Of a DNA stretch of 64,000 nt, positions 1 through 6,977 are shown piece after piece. The DNA lies in the NCBI GenBank assembly GCA_045595785.1, contig JAZOBE010000014.1:62001-126000 (forward strand), in the 5' to 3' direction. The stretch is from SFLA01 sp045595785. Its GTDB lineage: Bacteria; Bacillota; Clostridia; Oscillospirales; CAG-382. The notes beneath the pieces were generated by a model, which ran no database searches, had not been told where the DNA came from, and saw only the letters and a program-made list of their open reading frames with translations. The first letter of the stretch is position 1. The number at the start of each line of letters is the position of its first letter. The translations under genes and the position numbers were made by a program.

Positions 1-578
1 GTGCAGGCAAGGTTAATACCTACAATCTCGTCATCAAACTTGTGCCAAAGCAGACCCGGAGTGTCCAGCAGGTCAATGCCGTAGGGGGAAGCGATCCACT
101 TAAGATTACGAGTAACACCCGGTCTGTCCTCCGCAACGGCTTTTGACGTTTTGGTAAACGCATTTATAAAGGTGGATTTACCTACGTTGGTAACACCCAC
201 AACCATGGCACGCAGGGTGATAGTCATTTCCTTTTGTGCGGCGCGCTCTAACTTCTCAGCCGCCAGCGCCCGTATTTTAGGCGCAACTGCGTTTATATTA
301 AGACCTGTCTTGCAGTCTATGGGAATCACTGTGCGTCCCTCATTGCGCAGCTTTTCTACCCACGCTTTGGTCTGCACGTCGTCTGCAAGCGAGCACTTAT
401 TAATTAGCGTAAGCCTGGGCTTTTGAGGAAAAAGAGTGGCTATATCGGGATTTTGCGATGAATAGGGCACACGGGCATCAAGTATCTCAATTACAACGTC
501 TGTCATAGAAGACATTTGCTGCAGTTGCCTTTTGGCTTTCGCCATATGCCCCGGATACCATACTATAGGATCTGCCAT
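1..578 (-). CDS. rbgA: Ribosome biogenesis GTPase RbgA (YlqF), 3' end outside window
   Basis: Partial gene; about 192 N-terminal residues are visible and the C-terminus runs off the left edge. The order of GTPase motifs is circularly permuted, as in the YlqF/RbgA/YawG family: a G4-like NKCS near residue 65, then the P-loop GVTNVGKST, then DTPG. The N-terminus WYPGHMAKAK is the family signature. Known family role: late assembly of the 50S subunit. The start is the ATG at 578-576, one base after the lepB stop, so translation is probably coupled. It is the third gene of rplS-lepB-rbgA. The G4 Asp is replaced by Ser (NKCS for NKxD), which some homologues also vary. Confidence 0.95.
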   Translation of the reverse strand, partial: MADPIVWYPGHMAKAKRQLQQMSSMTDVVIEILDARVPYSSQNPDIATLFPQKPRLTLINKCSLADDVQTKAWVEKLRNEGRTVIPIDCKTGLNINAVAPKIRALAAEKLERAAQKEMTITLRAMVVGVTNVGKSTFINAFTKTSKAVAEDRPGVTRNLKWIASPYGIDLLDTPGLLWHKFDDEIVGINLAC

Positions 579-579
579 A

Positions 580-1200
580 TTAATCCACCTTGCCGAAATT
601 CGGTCCCAAACGAATTATTACTCTTCCAATAATATTATGCTCCTCAAGACAGCCGAGCACTCTGCTGTCTTTGGAATCGTTACGGTTGTCGCCCATAACG
701 TATACCTGTCCCTCGGGAACTACAAACTCACCGTTATAAAAAGCGGCGTAATGCATATCCTCTCCCTCACGGAAGTTAACGTAAGGCTCGTCAAGAAGCA
801 CACCGTCAACGTAGACCTCCCATTTCTCAAAGTCTATTTTAACGGTCTGACCCTCAGTAGCGATAACACGCTTTATATAAGGCTTGTTTGCACCCTCAAT
901 ATAAATAACGACGATATCACCCGTCTCGGGCTCGTAGTTAAGATTTGAAATTATCAGCTTGTCCCCGTTCTGCAGGGTGTTGTTCATCGAATTTCCGTCA
1001 ACGGTAACGTAACGGAACACAAACAGAAACAGCACTACCATAATAGCCAGTGCAAAGCAGAATGTGTCTAGCCAATCGTACAGCTCTGCCACAAGTCCCT
1101 TTTTCTTTTTCTTGGGAGGTTGTTCTTCAACCGTATTAACTTGCTCCTCGGGAATAATGATCTCCTGCTCGGAGGTGTTCATAGAGGTGTTTTCGTCCAT
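580..1200 (-). CDS. lepB: Signal peptidase I
   Basis: 206 aa type I signal peptidase, which cleaves signal peptides of secreted proteins on the outer face of the membrane. A charged N-terminal segment with a KKKKK run (about residues 30-34) is followed by one membrane helix (about 45-62). The catalytic Ser71 lies in DGNSMNNTL, and the general-base Lys110 in YIKRVIATEG. The box MGDNRNDSKDSR is at about 169-180. The usual Pro after SMx is Asn here. The ATG at 1200 has a GAGG ribosome site 8 nt upstream. It lies between rplS and rbgA. A terminator hairpin ends only about 30 nt upstream of its start, so its level probably depends on read-through. Confidence 0.96.
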   Translation of the reverse strand: MDENTSMNTSEQEIIIPEEQVNTVEEQPPKKKKKGLVAELYDWLDTFCFALAIMVVLFLFVFRYVTVDGNSMNNTLQNGDKLIISNLNYEPETGDIVVIYIEGANKPYIKRVIATEGQTVKIDFEKWEVYVDGVLLDEPYVNFREGEDMHYAAFYNGEFVVPEGQVYVMGDNRNDSKDSRVLGCLEEHNIIGRVIIRLGPNFGKVD

Positions 1201-1229
1201 TATTAAAGCCTCGTAAAATTTCGTATAAA

Positions 1230-1271
1230 AAAATTAAAAAAATCCGGTGAAGCATCAAGCGACTCCGGATT
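1230..1271 (-). terminator. Intrinsic terminator between rplS and lepB
   Basis: On the minus strand the arms AATCCGG and CCGGATT (1265-1271 and 1241-1247) are followed by a run of T. It sits downstream of rplS and only 30 nt before the lepB start, with no room for a separate lepB promoter. It is therefore probably a partial terminator that lowers lepB-rbgA relative to rplS. Confidence 0.75.
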
Positions 1272-1388
1272 CTTTTACCTTGGTATTGCGCATAGGCAGC
1301 AATTTTGCTTTGCGCTGACAGGCGAAGTGCCGCCATGCCGTTGCATTTATGCAGTTTTTTGTTATACGTGCAAAATGCGGTTGGCCGG

Positions 1389-1730
1389 TTAGATCTGTTC
1401 CTTAACCTTAGCTGCCTTACCTACACGGTCACGCAGGTAGTAAAGCTTAGCTCTGCGTACCTTACCGTTACGGATAACTTCAACCTTAAGCACGTTGGGA
1501 GAGTGGAGGGGGAAGGTCTTCTCGGTACCAACACCGTAAGAAACGCGACGTACGGTAAAGGTCTCGGAAATACCACCATTCTTCTTTGCAATAACAGTGC
1601 CTTCAAACAGCTGGGTTCTTACTCTGGTGCCTTCAACAATGCGGTTGTGAACTCTAACGGTGTCACCAACCTTGAAGGAAGGAACCTCAGTCTTAAGCTG
1701 CTCGTCTGTAAAAGCTTTCAACATATCCAT
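1389..1730 (-). CDS. rplS: 50S ribosomal protein L19
   Basis: 113 aa, normal length for bacterial L19, a protein at the 30S-50S interface. Recognised by FKVGDTVRVHNRIVEGTR, the segment RVSYGVGTEKTFPLHSP and the C-terminal VRRAKLYYLRDRVGKAAKVKE. The ATG at 1730 has AGGAGG 9 nt upstream. In many Firmicutes rplS closes the rpsP-rimM-trmD operon. Here that operon lies about 52 kb away on the other strand, and rplS instead leads lepB and rbgA from its own consensus promoter. Confidence 0.98.
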   Translation of the reverse strand: MDMLKAFTDEQLKTEVPSFKVGDTVRVHNRIVEGTRVRTQLFEGTVIAKKNGGISETFTVRRVSYGVGTEKTFPLHSPNVLKVEVIRNGKVRRAKLYYLRDRVGKAAKVKEQI

Positions 1731-1759
1731 AAAGCTTTTCCTCCTTTTAATATTAAAAG

Positions 1760-1805
1760 TTCACAGGCGTTCTTGCCGAGCCGCAGAGGACCGCCCGATT
1801 TCTTG
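1760..1805 (-). promoter_or_regulatory. Possible L19 leader structure
   Basis: The untranslated leader between the rplS promoter and start is about 75 nt. It contains a GC-rich segment that can pair GGCG with a distal CGCC around a cytosine-rich loop, just before the ribosome site. Autoregulatory leaders for L19 are known in Firmicutes. Placement and structure fit, but I could not align it to the family. Confidence 0.35.
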
Positions 1806-1812
1806 ACACGCA

Positions 1813-1841
1813 ATTATATCACGCATTTCAAAGAAAATCAA
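1813..1841 (-). promoter_or_regulatory. Sigma-A promoter of rplS-lepB-rbgA
   Basis: Minus strand TTGATT (1841-1836), 17-bp spacer, TATAAT (1818-1813). Transcription would start near 1806. Confidence 0.85.
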
Positions 1842-1934
1842 GTCTTTTTTCGTATTTTTCTCAAATATTTTCGGGTATATTTTCATAAACCTTGCGTTTT
1901 TTATTCTTCGGTTGATTTTTTTCGCCAAGGGTTG

Positions 1935-2636
1935 CTATATTATTCCGCCGTTCACGTCCAATACTGCGCCGGTTATATAGTCCGCGCTGTCCGAAGCAAG
2001 GAAATATACCGCGTTTGCCACGTCCTCGCCTCTGCCAAGACGCTCCAAAGGTATTTCCTCCACCAGCGCTTGTGCTTCCGCAAAGGACAAATGTGCGTTC
2101 ATATCCGTGTCAATAACACCGGGGCATATGCAGTTTACTCTGATATTGCAGGGACCAACCTCCTTGGCAAGGGCTTTTGTAAAGGAGATCACCGCGCCCT
2201 TCGCCGCGGAATAGTCTACCTCACAGCTTCCGCCCGCTTCTCCCCACATAGAAGAAATATTGATTATACAGCCGCTTTTTTTGCGTATCATCATAGGAAG
2301 CACGGCACGGGAACAGTTGAGCACACCAAAGAGATTTGTGCCGTAAAGTGCTTGCTCCTGCTCGTCCGTAACCGCGTCAAAGGGGGAAAACAGCGCAACG
2401 CCTGCGTTGTTTACCAGACAGTCTATATCAAGCTTTTCTATATTCTCATAAACCGCCCTTTTGTCCGAAACGTCAAAGGGTATTATCTCGCTGTCGGGAA
2501 GCTCTGCTTTAAGCTCTTCAAGCATACCGATATTTTTACGGCAGTTCAGATAAACCTTCCAGCCGTTTTTGGCAAATACTCTTGCACATTCTTCGCCGAT
2601 ACCGCGGGATGCGCCGGTAATGAGTACGCTTTTCAT
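1935..2636 (-). CDS. SDR-family oxidoreductase, FabG-like
   Basis: 233 aa classical short-chain dehydrogenase/reductase. The nucleotide-binding TGASRGIG is near the N-terminus, followed by NNAG, the catalytic Ser in NISSMWG, the YSAAK Tyr/Lys pair and the C-terminal CPGVIDTDM. The closest well-known function is 3-oxoacyl-ACP reductase (FabG), but SDR substrates cannot be told from motifs and no fatty-acid genes are nearby. I start at the ATG at 2636, which has AGGGAG upstream. A longer in-frame extension to 2690 would overlap the RNase J gene and lacks family similarity. It follows rnj by 16 nt, so the two are co-transcribed. Confidence 0.88.
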   Translation of the reverse strand: MKSVLITGASRGIGEECARVFAKNGWKVYLNCRKNIGMLEELKAELPDSEIIPFDVSDKRAVYENIEKLDIDCLVNNAGVALFSPFDAVTDEQEQALYGTNLFGVLNCSRAVLPMMIRKKSGCIINISSMWGEAGGSCEVDYSAAKGAVISFTKALAKEVGPCNIRVNCICPGVIDTDMNAHLSFAEAQALVEEIPLERLGRGEDVANAVYFLASDSADYITGAVLDVNGGII

Positions 2637-2652
2637 CTTGATTTTTCTCCCT

Positions 2653-4428
2653 TTAATATATTTCGCTCTCCGTAAAAACGGGGAGTACAATAGGCTTTTT
2701 CTTGGTCTTTCCGTAAACGTATGAGGAAAGCGCGGTCTTTACCCGTTCCTTAAGGGCATACATATCAGGTTTTCCGTTGTATACTGCTTTTCTTATAAGC
2801 TCTGCCGCCTTGTCGGTAAGATCATCAAGCAGATCTTCGTTTTCTTTTGCGTAAACAAATCCTCTTGTAATTATCTCGGGTCCTGCGGTCATTTCCTGAA
2901 TAGTGAAATCCACCGTAGCGGATACAACTATAATACCGTCCTCCGCCAGATGCAGTCTGTCCTTAAGCACTGCTGCACCGACGTCGCCTACACCGTAACC
3001 GTCAACCAGTACCTGCTCTGCGGGAACCGTTCCGCCGGACGCCAGACCGCGCTTGCCCACCTCAATAATCTTTCCGTTTTCGGGAATAAGGATGTTCTTG
3101 CCGGACATACCCATTTCCTTCGCCAACGCCGCGTGTGCGCACAGATGCTTATATTCGCCATGAAGAGGCACGAAAAATTCGGGCTTTGTCAGCGCGTGCA
3201 TAAGCTTTAATTCTTCTCTGCAGGCGTGACCGGAAACGTGTACGCTTTCCTCTGTGTCCACTGTCATAACCTCAGCACCGCGCTTCCACAGACAGTTTAC
3301 AATGTTTCCAATCAGCTTTTCGTTGCCGGGGATAGCGGATGCAGACAATACCACCAGATCGTTTCTTCCCAAGGATATCAGTGTATGCTCTCCGTTTGCC
3401 ATACGGTAAAGTCCGCTCATAGGCTCGCCCTGGCTTCCCGTGGTAAGCAGGGTAAGCTGATTGTCCTTATACAGCTTCATTTCCGCAGGGTCTATTATAG
3501 TTCCCTCAGGCACCCACATATATCCAAGCTCGGTGGCGGCTTTCACTACGTTAAGCATACTTCTGCCGGTAACCGCAACCTTTCTGCCGTATTTTACAGC
3601 GGCATTTATTACCTGCTGTATACGGTGCACGTTGGATGAGAACGTGGCAATTACAATACGCTTTTCGCAGTTGTAAAATATTTTGTCAAAGGATAATCCA
3701 ACAATACTCTCGGATGGGGTATATCCCTCACGCTCTGCATTGGTGGAATCTGCCATAAGCAGCTTTACACCCTTGTGTCCCAACGCCGCAAGACGGTACA
3801 GGTCAATAGGCTTGTCGCCCTCGGTAGGGGTAAGGTCAATTTTGAAATCTCCCGTATGGATAACTCTTCCCACAGGTGTGGTAACGCACAGCGCAACCGC
3901 ATCGGGTATAGAATGATTTACCTTGATAAACTCAACGTTAAACGCGCTTCCGAAATCCTCCGTATCGCCGGGATAAACCTCGCGCAGGTCGGGGTTTTTA
4001 ATACCGTGCTCTGCAAGCTTGAGCTTTAATATACCCAACGTAAGACGGGTACCGTATACGGGCACGTTTATCTGCTTGAGAAGGTAAGGTACCGCGCCGA
4101 TATGGTCCTCGTGTCCGTGGGTAAGAATAAGTGCACGGAATCTGTCGGTGTTGCGGAGGAGATAGGTAAAATCGGGTATTACCAGATCAACACCCGGCAT
4201 ATCGTCCTGAGGGAAGGACACACCGCAGTCCACGGCGATAATATCATCACCGTGCTCAAGGAGTGTCATATTCATGCCGATCCCGTCAACACCGCCGATA
4301 GGTATTACCTTAAGCTTTTCACCCTTTTCGGGACGGGGAGTCTTTTCCTTGGGTTCTTTTATCTTCTTTGCCTTAACAGGCGTTTTCTTTTCTTTTTTAA
4401 CAATATCTTTTTCTTTCTTTTTAGCCAT
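2653..4428 (-). CDS. rnj: Ribonuclease J
   Basis: 591 aa metallo-beta-lactamase/beta-CASP ribonuclease, an endo- and 5'-3' exonuclease for mRNA decay and rRNA maturation. The zinc motif HGHEDH is at about 104-109. Further landmarks are HTGDFKID, the beta-CASP segment ATFSSNVHRIQQ and the C-terminal SGHACREELK and PLHGEYKHL boxes. The first about 38 residues are an extra Lys/Glu/Pro-rich tail, as in some clostridial RNases J. It has its own consensus promoter and is divergent from murA. Confidence 0.96.
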   Translation of the reverse strand: MAKKKEKDIVKKEKKTPVKAKKIKEPKEKTPRPEKGEKLKVIPIGGVDGIGMNMTLLEHGDDIIAVDCGVSFPQDDMPGVDLVIPDFTYLLRNTDRFRALILTHGHEDHIGAVPYLLKQINVPVYGTRLTLGILKLKLAEHGIKNPDLREVYPGDTEDFGSAFNVEFIKVNHSIPDAVALCVTTPVGRVIHTGDFKIDLTPTEGDKPIDLYRLAALGHKGVKLLMADSTNAEREGYTPSESIVGLSFDKIFYNCEKRIVIATFSSNVHRIQQVINAAVKYGRKVAVTGRSMLNVVKAATELGYMWVPEGTIIDPAEMKLYKDNQLTLLTTGSQGEPMSGLYRMANGEHTLISLGRNDLVVLSASAIPGNEKLIGNIVNCLWKRGAEVMTVDTEESVHVSGHACREELKLMHALTKPEFFVPLHGEYKHLCAHAALAKEMGMSGKNILIPENGKIIEVGKRGLASGGTVPAEQVLVDGYGVGDVGAAVLKDRLHLAEDGIIVVSATVDFTIQEMTAGPEIITRGFVYAKENEDLLDDLTDKAAELIRKAVYNGKPDMYALKERVKTALSSYVYGKTKKKPIVLPVFTESEIY

Positions 4429-4498
4429 TAGTATTCCTTTCTTAGTTTAGTTATGTATATACACGCCTACAGCGTCAAATCCAAATTATGCCTTATAT

Positions 4499-4527
4499 AT
4501 TATCCTATAAAACAATTGTTTTGTCAA
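4499..4527 (-). promoter_or_regulatory. Sigma-A promoter of rnj
   Basis: Minus strand TTGACA (4527-4522), 17-bp spacer, GATAAT (4504-4499). Confidence 0.85.
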
Positions 4528-4568
4528 GAAATTTTTATTTTGCATACTATGTATTAACAGTTAAACCC

Positions 4569-4599
4569 TTGACAAAAACCTTTTTTCTGTTATTATAAT
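4569..4599 (+). promoter_or_regulatory. Promoter of murA
   Basis: TTGACA at 4569-4574. The -10 is either TATTAT (4591-4596, spacer 16) or TATAAT (4594-4599, spacer 19). Confidence 0.75.
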
Positions 4600-4639
4600 A
4601 TAGAGTAATTGCGAAAACTTATCCGAAAGGTGTATATAA

Positions 4640-5932
4640 ATGGAAAAAATCTCTGTCATAGGCGGCAAACGTCTTCACGGCAGTATAACTGTGGGCGGTA
4701 TGAAAAACGCGGCGCTTCCCATACTTCTGGGGACCATTTTGGTAGGCGATAAATGCGTTATAGAGAACCTTCCCGAAATAAGCGATATTAAAAGCTCTCT
4801 GGATATTTTGTCCGCCATGGGAGCGAGAGTCAGAATGATTGACCGTACTACGGTTGAAATAGATACGAAAGACGTGCGCCCCTGCACCATGCCTTATGAC
4901 CTTGCTCGCTGTATGCGCGCATCATATTACGTTGTGGGTGCGGAATTGGGCAGATTCGGTGTTTCCCGTGCGGCTTGCCCCGGCGGATGTGATTTCGGTG
5001 TCAGACCTATTGACCAGCACATAAAGGGCTTTGAGGCGCTGGGCGCTTCCGTTGACGTGGTGGACGGATGCATCCAATGCTCAGCAGAGCAGGGACTTAC
5101 CGGCTCATCCATATATATGGATATCGTTTCCGTAGGCGCAACCATCAATATTATGCTCGCGGCTGTTCTTGCCAAGGGTATGACGGTTATTGACAATGCG
5201 GCGAAGGAGCCTCATATTGTTGACGTTGCAAACTTCCTTAACACCTGCGGTGCGGATATTTCCGGTGCAGGTACAGACGTTATAAAAATTCGCGGCGTAG
5301 AGTCGCTCCACGGTGTTACTTATGCTATTATTCCCGATATGATCGAGGCAGGCACCTTTATGATGGCTGCTGCGGCTACGGGAAGTGATCTTACCATTGA
5401 AAACGTAATTCCCAAGCATCTTGAGTCCATTACCGCAAAATTGGAGGAAATGGGTGTAGAGGTTGAGGATTATGGTGACGCTGTCCGTGTAAAGCCTGCT
5501 GAAGGTCCTTTGCGCAGAATAAACGTCAAAACCATGCCTTATCCCGGTTATCCCACAGATATGAACCCTCAGATATGCGTGCTTCTCTGTCTTGCACAGG
5601 GCACCAGTATTCTTACCGAGGGCGTTTGGGATACCAGATTCAAATACGTTTCCGAGCTTGCCCGTATGGGTGCATCTATCAGCGTTGAGGGAAGAAAAGC
5701 GGTTATTGAGGGCGGCAAGCCTTTCAAGCCCGCAACCGTTAAGTGCTCTGACCTTCGTGCAGGAGCGGCAATGGTTATTGCGGCGCTGGCAACCGAGGGT
5801 GAGACGATTATTGAGAATATCTATCATATCGAAAGAGGATATGAGCATCTGGTTGAGAAATTAAGCGGTGCGGGAGCGAATATCAAAAAGATATACGTAC
5901 CTGACGACGCTTCCTCCTCTAAAGCTATATAA
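4640..5932 (+). CDS. murA: UDP-N-acetylglucosamine 1-carboxyvinyltransferase
   Basis: 430 aa EPSP-synthase-fold enzyme that transfers enolpyruvate from PEP to UDP-GlcNAc, the first committed step of peptidoglycan synthesis. Visible landmarks are the Lys22/Asn23 pair in GGMKNAALP, MRASYYVVG, and the fosfomycin-target loop PGGCDFGVRPIDQH with Cys117. The Cys is retained, so the enzyme should be fosfomycin-sensitive by this criterion. Firmicutes often have two MurA paralogues; which one this is cannot be decided here. It is transcribed alone, with a promoter upstream and a terminator right after it. Confidence 0.97.
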   Translation: MEKISVIGGKRLHGSITVGGMKNAALPILLGTILVGDKCVIENLPEISDIKSSLDILSAMGARVRMIDRTTVEIDTKDVRPCTMPYDLARCMRASYYVVGAELGRFGVSRAACPGGCDFGVRPIDQHIKGFEALGASVDVVDGCIQCSAEQGLTGSSIYMDIVSVGATINIMLAAVLAKGMTVIDNAAKEPHIVDVANFLNTCGADISGAGTDVIKIRGVESLHGVTYAIIPDMIEAGTFMMAAAATGSDLTIENVIPKHLESITAKLEEMGVEVEDYGDAVRVKPAEGPLRRINVKTMPYPGYPTDMNPQICVLLCLAQGTSILTEGVWDTRFKYVSELARMGASISVEGRKAVIEGGKPFKPATVKCSDLRAGAAMVIAALATEGETIIENIYHIERGYEHLVEKLSGAGANIKKIYVPDDASSSKAI

Positions 5933-5947
5933 AGAATAACGATTTTG

Positions 5948-5978
5948 GCGGGACGGCTTAAAACCGCTCCCGCTTTTT
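5948..5978 (+). terminator. Terminator of murA
   Basis: Arms GCGGGA/TCCCGC with an inner CGG/CCG pair, then five T. The T-run almost touches the next gene's start. Confidence 0.85.
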
Positions 5979-5988
5979 GATTTTTCAA

Positions 5989-6975
5989 ATGCCGAAAAGT
6001 ACAGGACAAAAGCTTAAAATATTATACCTGCTGGATTATCTAAAGGATAATACAGACGAAAACCGTCTCGCCTCTATGGGAGATATTATTTCTTATCTTG
6101 AGAGAAACGGCATAAAAGCAGAGCGTAAGACCATATATTCCGATATAGAGGCACTTCGTGATTACGGCGCGGACATTATTTACGTCGGCGGTAAAAAGGG
6201 CGGATATTTTCTTGCCTCCCGTTATTTCGAATTGCCTGAGATAAAATTGCTTATCGACGCGGTACAGTCCTCCCGTTTTATATCCGAGTCAAAGTCCGCA
6301 CGTCTTACGGACAAGCTGGCATCCCTTGCGGGAAAAAACAAGGGGCTTTTGATGAAGCGCCAGATAATCGGTGATTCTACCCGTACCGATAACGAGACGG
6401 TGTTTTATTCTATCGACCGAATTTTTGACGCAATTCATTTGGGCAGACAGGTGTCGTTCCGATATTTCGAGTACGTGCTTGAGGGAAGCGGTATAATCCG
6501 CCGCTACCGCAGAGAGGGAAAAACATATATAGTTGACCCCGTAAGCATGGTGCGAAGCGGAGATTATTATTACCTCGTCGCCTACGAAAACGAGAATATA
6601 AAGCATTACAGAGCGGATAAGCTTTCGGGTCTTAAGATACTTGAGGAAAAAATATCCTCACACAACAAGCTTGATATGGAAAAATACGTGGCGTCCGTTT
6701 TTGCCATGTATACGGGTGACAGACAGTTTGTAACCCTCCATTGCGATGGTTCGCTGGCAGGTGTTATGACAGACCGATTCGGCAGAGACGTTCCCGTCCG
6801 TACCGATGGTGCGGGAGGATTTTACATTACCGTTCCCGTACAGATAAGCCCTCAGTTTTACGGTTGGGTATTTTCCTTCGGCGGAATGGTAACGGTTACC
6901 GAGCCGGAATCAGCAAAACAAAAAATGCAGGACATGCTTAATAAAACCAATGAAAAAATAAAAGGAGAAAACTGA
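5989..6975 (+). CDS. WYL-domain transcriptional regulator
   Basis: About 328 aa. Residues 1-75 form a winged helix-turn-helix of the HTH_11 type (QKLKILYLLDYL, then AERKTIYSDIEALRDYGADI). The middle carries a WYL domain (RIFDAIHLGRQVSFRYFEY, and YIVDPVSMVRSGDYYYLVAY), followed by a WCX-like C-terminal module. WYL domains bind nucleic acids or small ligands. The ATG at 5989 is preferred; a TTG at 5977 is in frame but lies in the murA terminator. No clear ribosome site precedes either. It sits 2 nt before a large secreted lipoprotein gene and is the likely local regulator. Confidence 0.88.
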   Translation: MPKSTGQKLKILYLLDYLKDNTDENRLASMGDIISYLERNGIKAERKTIYSDIEALRDYGADIIYVGGKKGGYFLASRYFELPEIKLLIDAVQSSRFISESKSARLTDKLASLAGKNKGLLMKRQIIGDSTRTDNETVFYSIDRIFDAIHLGRQVSFRYFEYVLEGSGIIRRYRREGKTYIVDPVSMVRSGDYYYLVAYENENIKHYRADKLSGLKILEEKISSHNKLDMEKYVASVFAMYTGDRQFVTLHCDGSLAGVMTDRFGRDVPVRTDGAGGFYITVPVQISPQFYGWVFSFGGMVTVTEPESAKQKMQDMLNKTNEKIKGEN

Positions 6976-6977
6976 CT

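Noticed and set aside
1305..2675. 456-codon plus-strand open frame
   Set aside because: It runs antisense to rplS and the SDR gene, has no family match or ribosome site, and reflects codon bias of the real genes.
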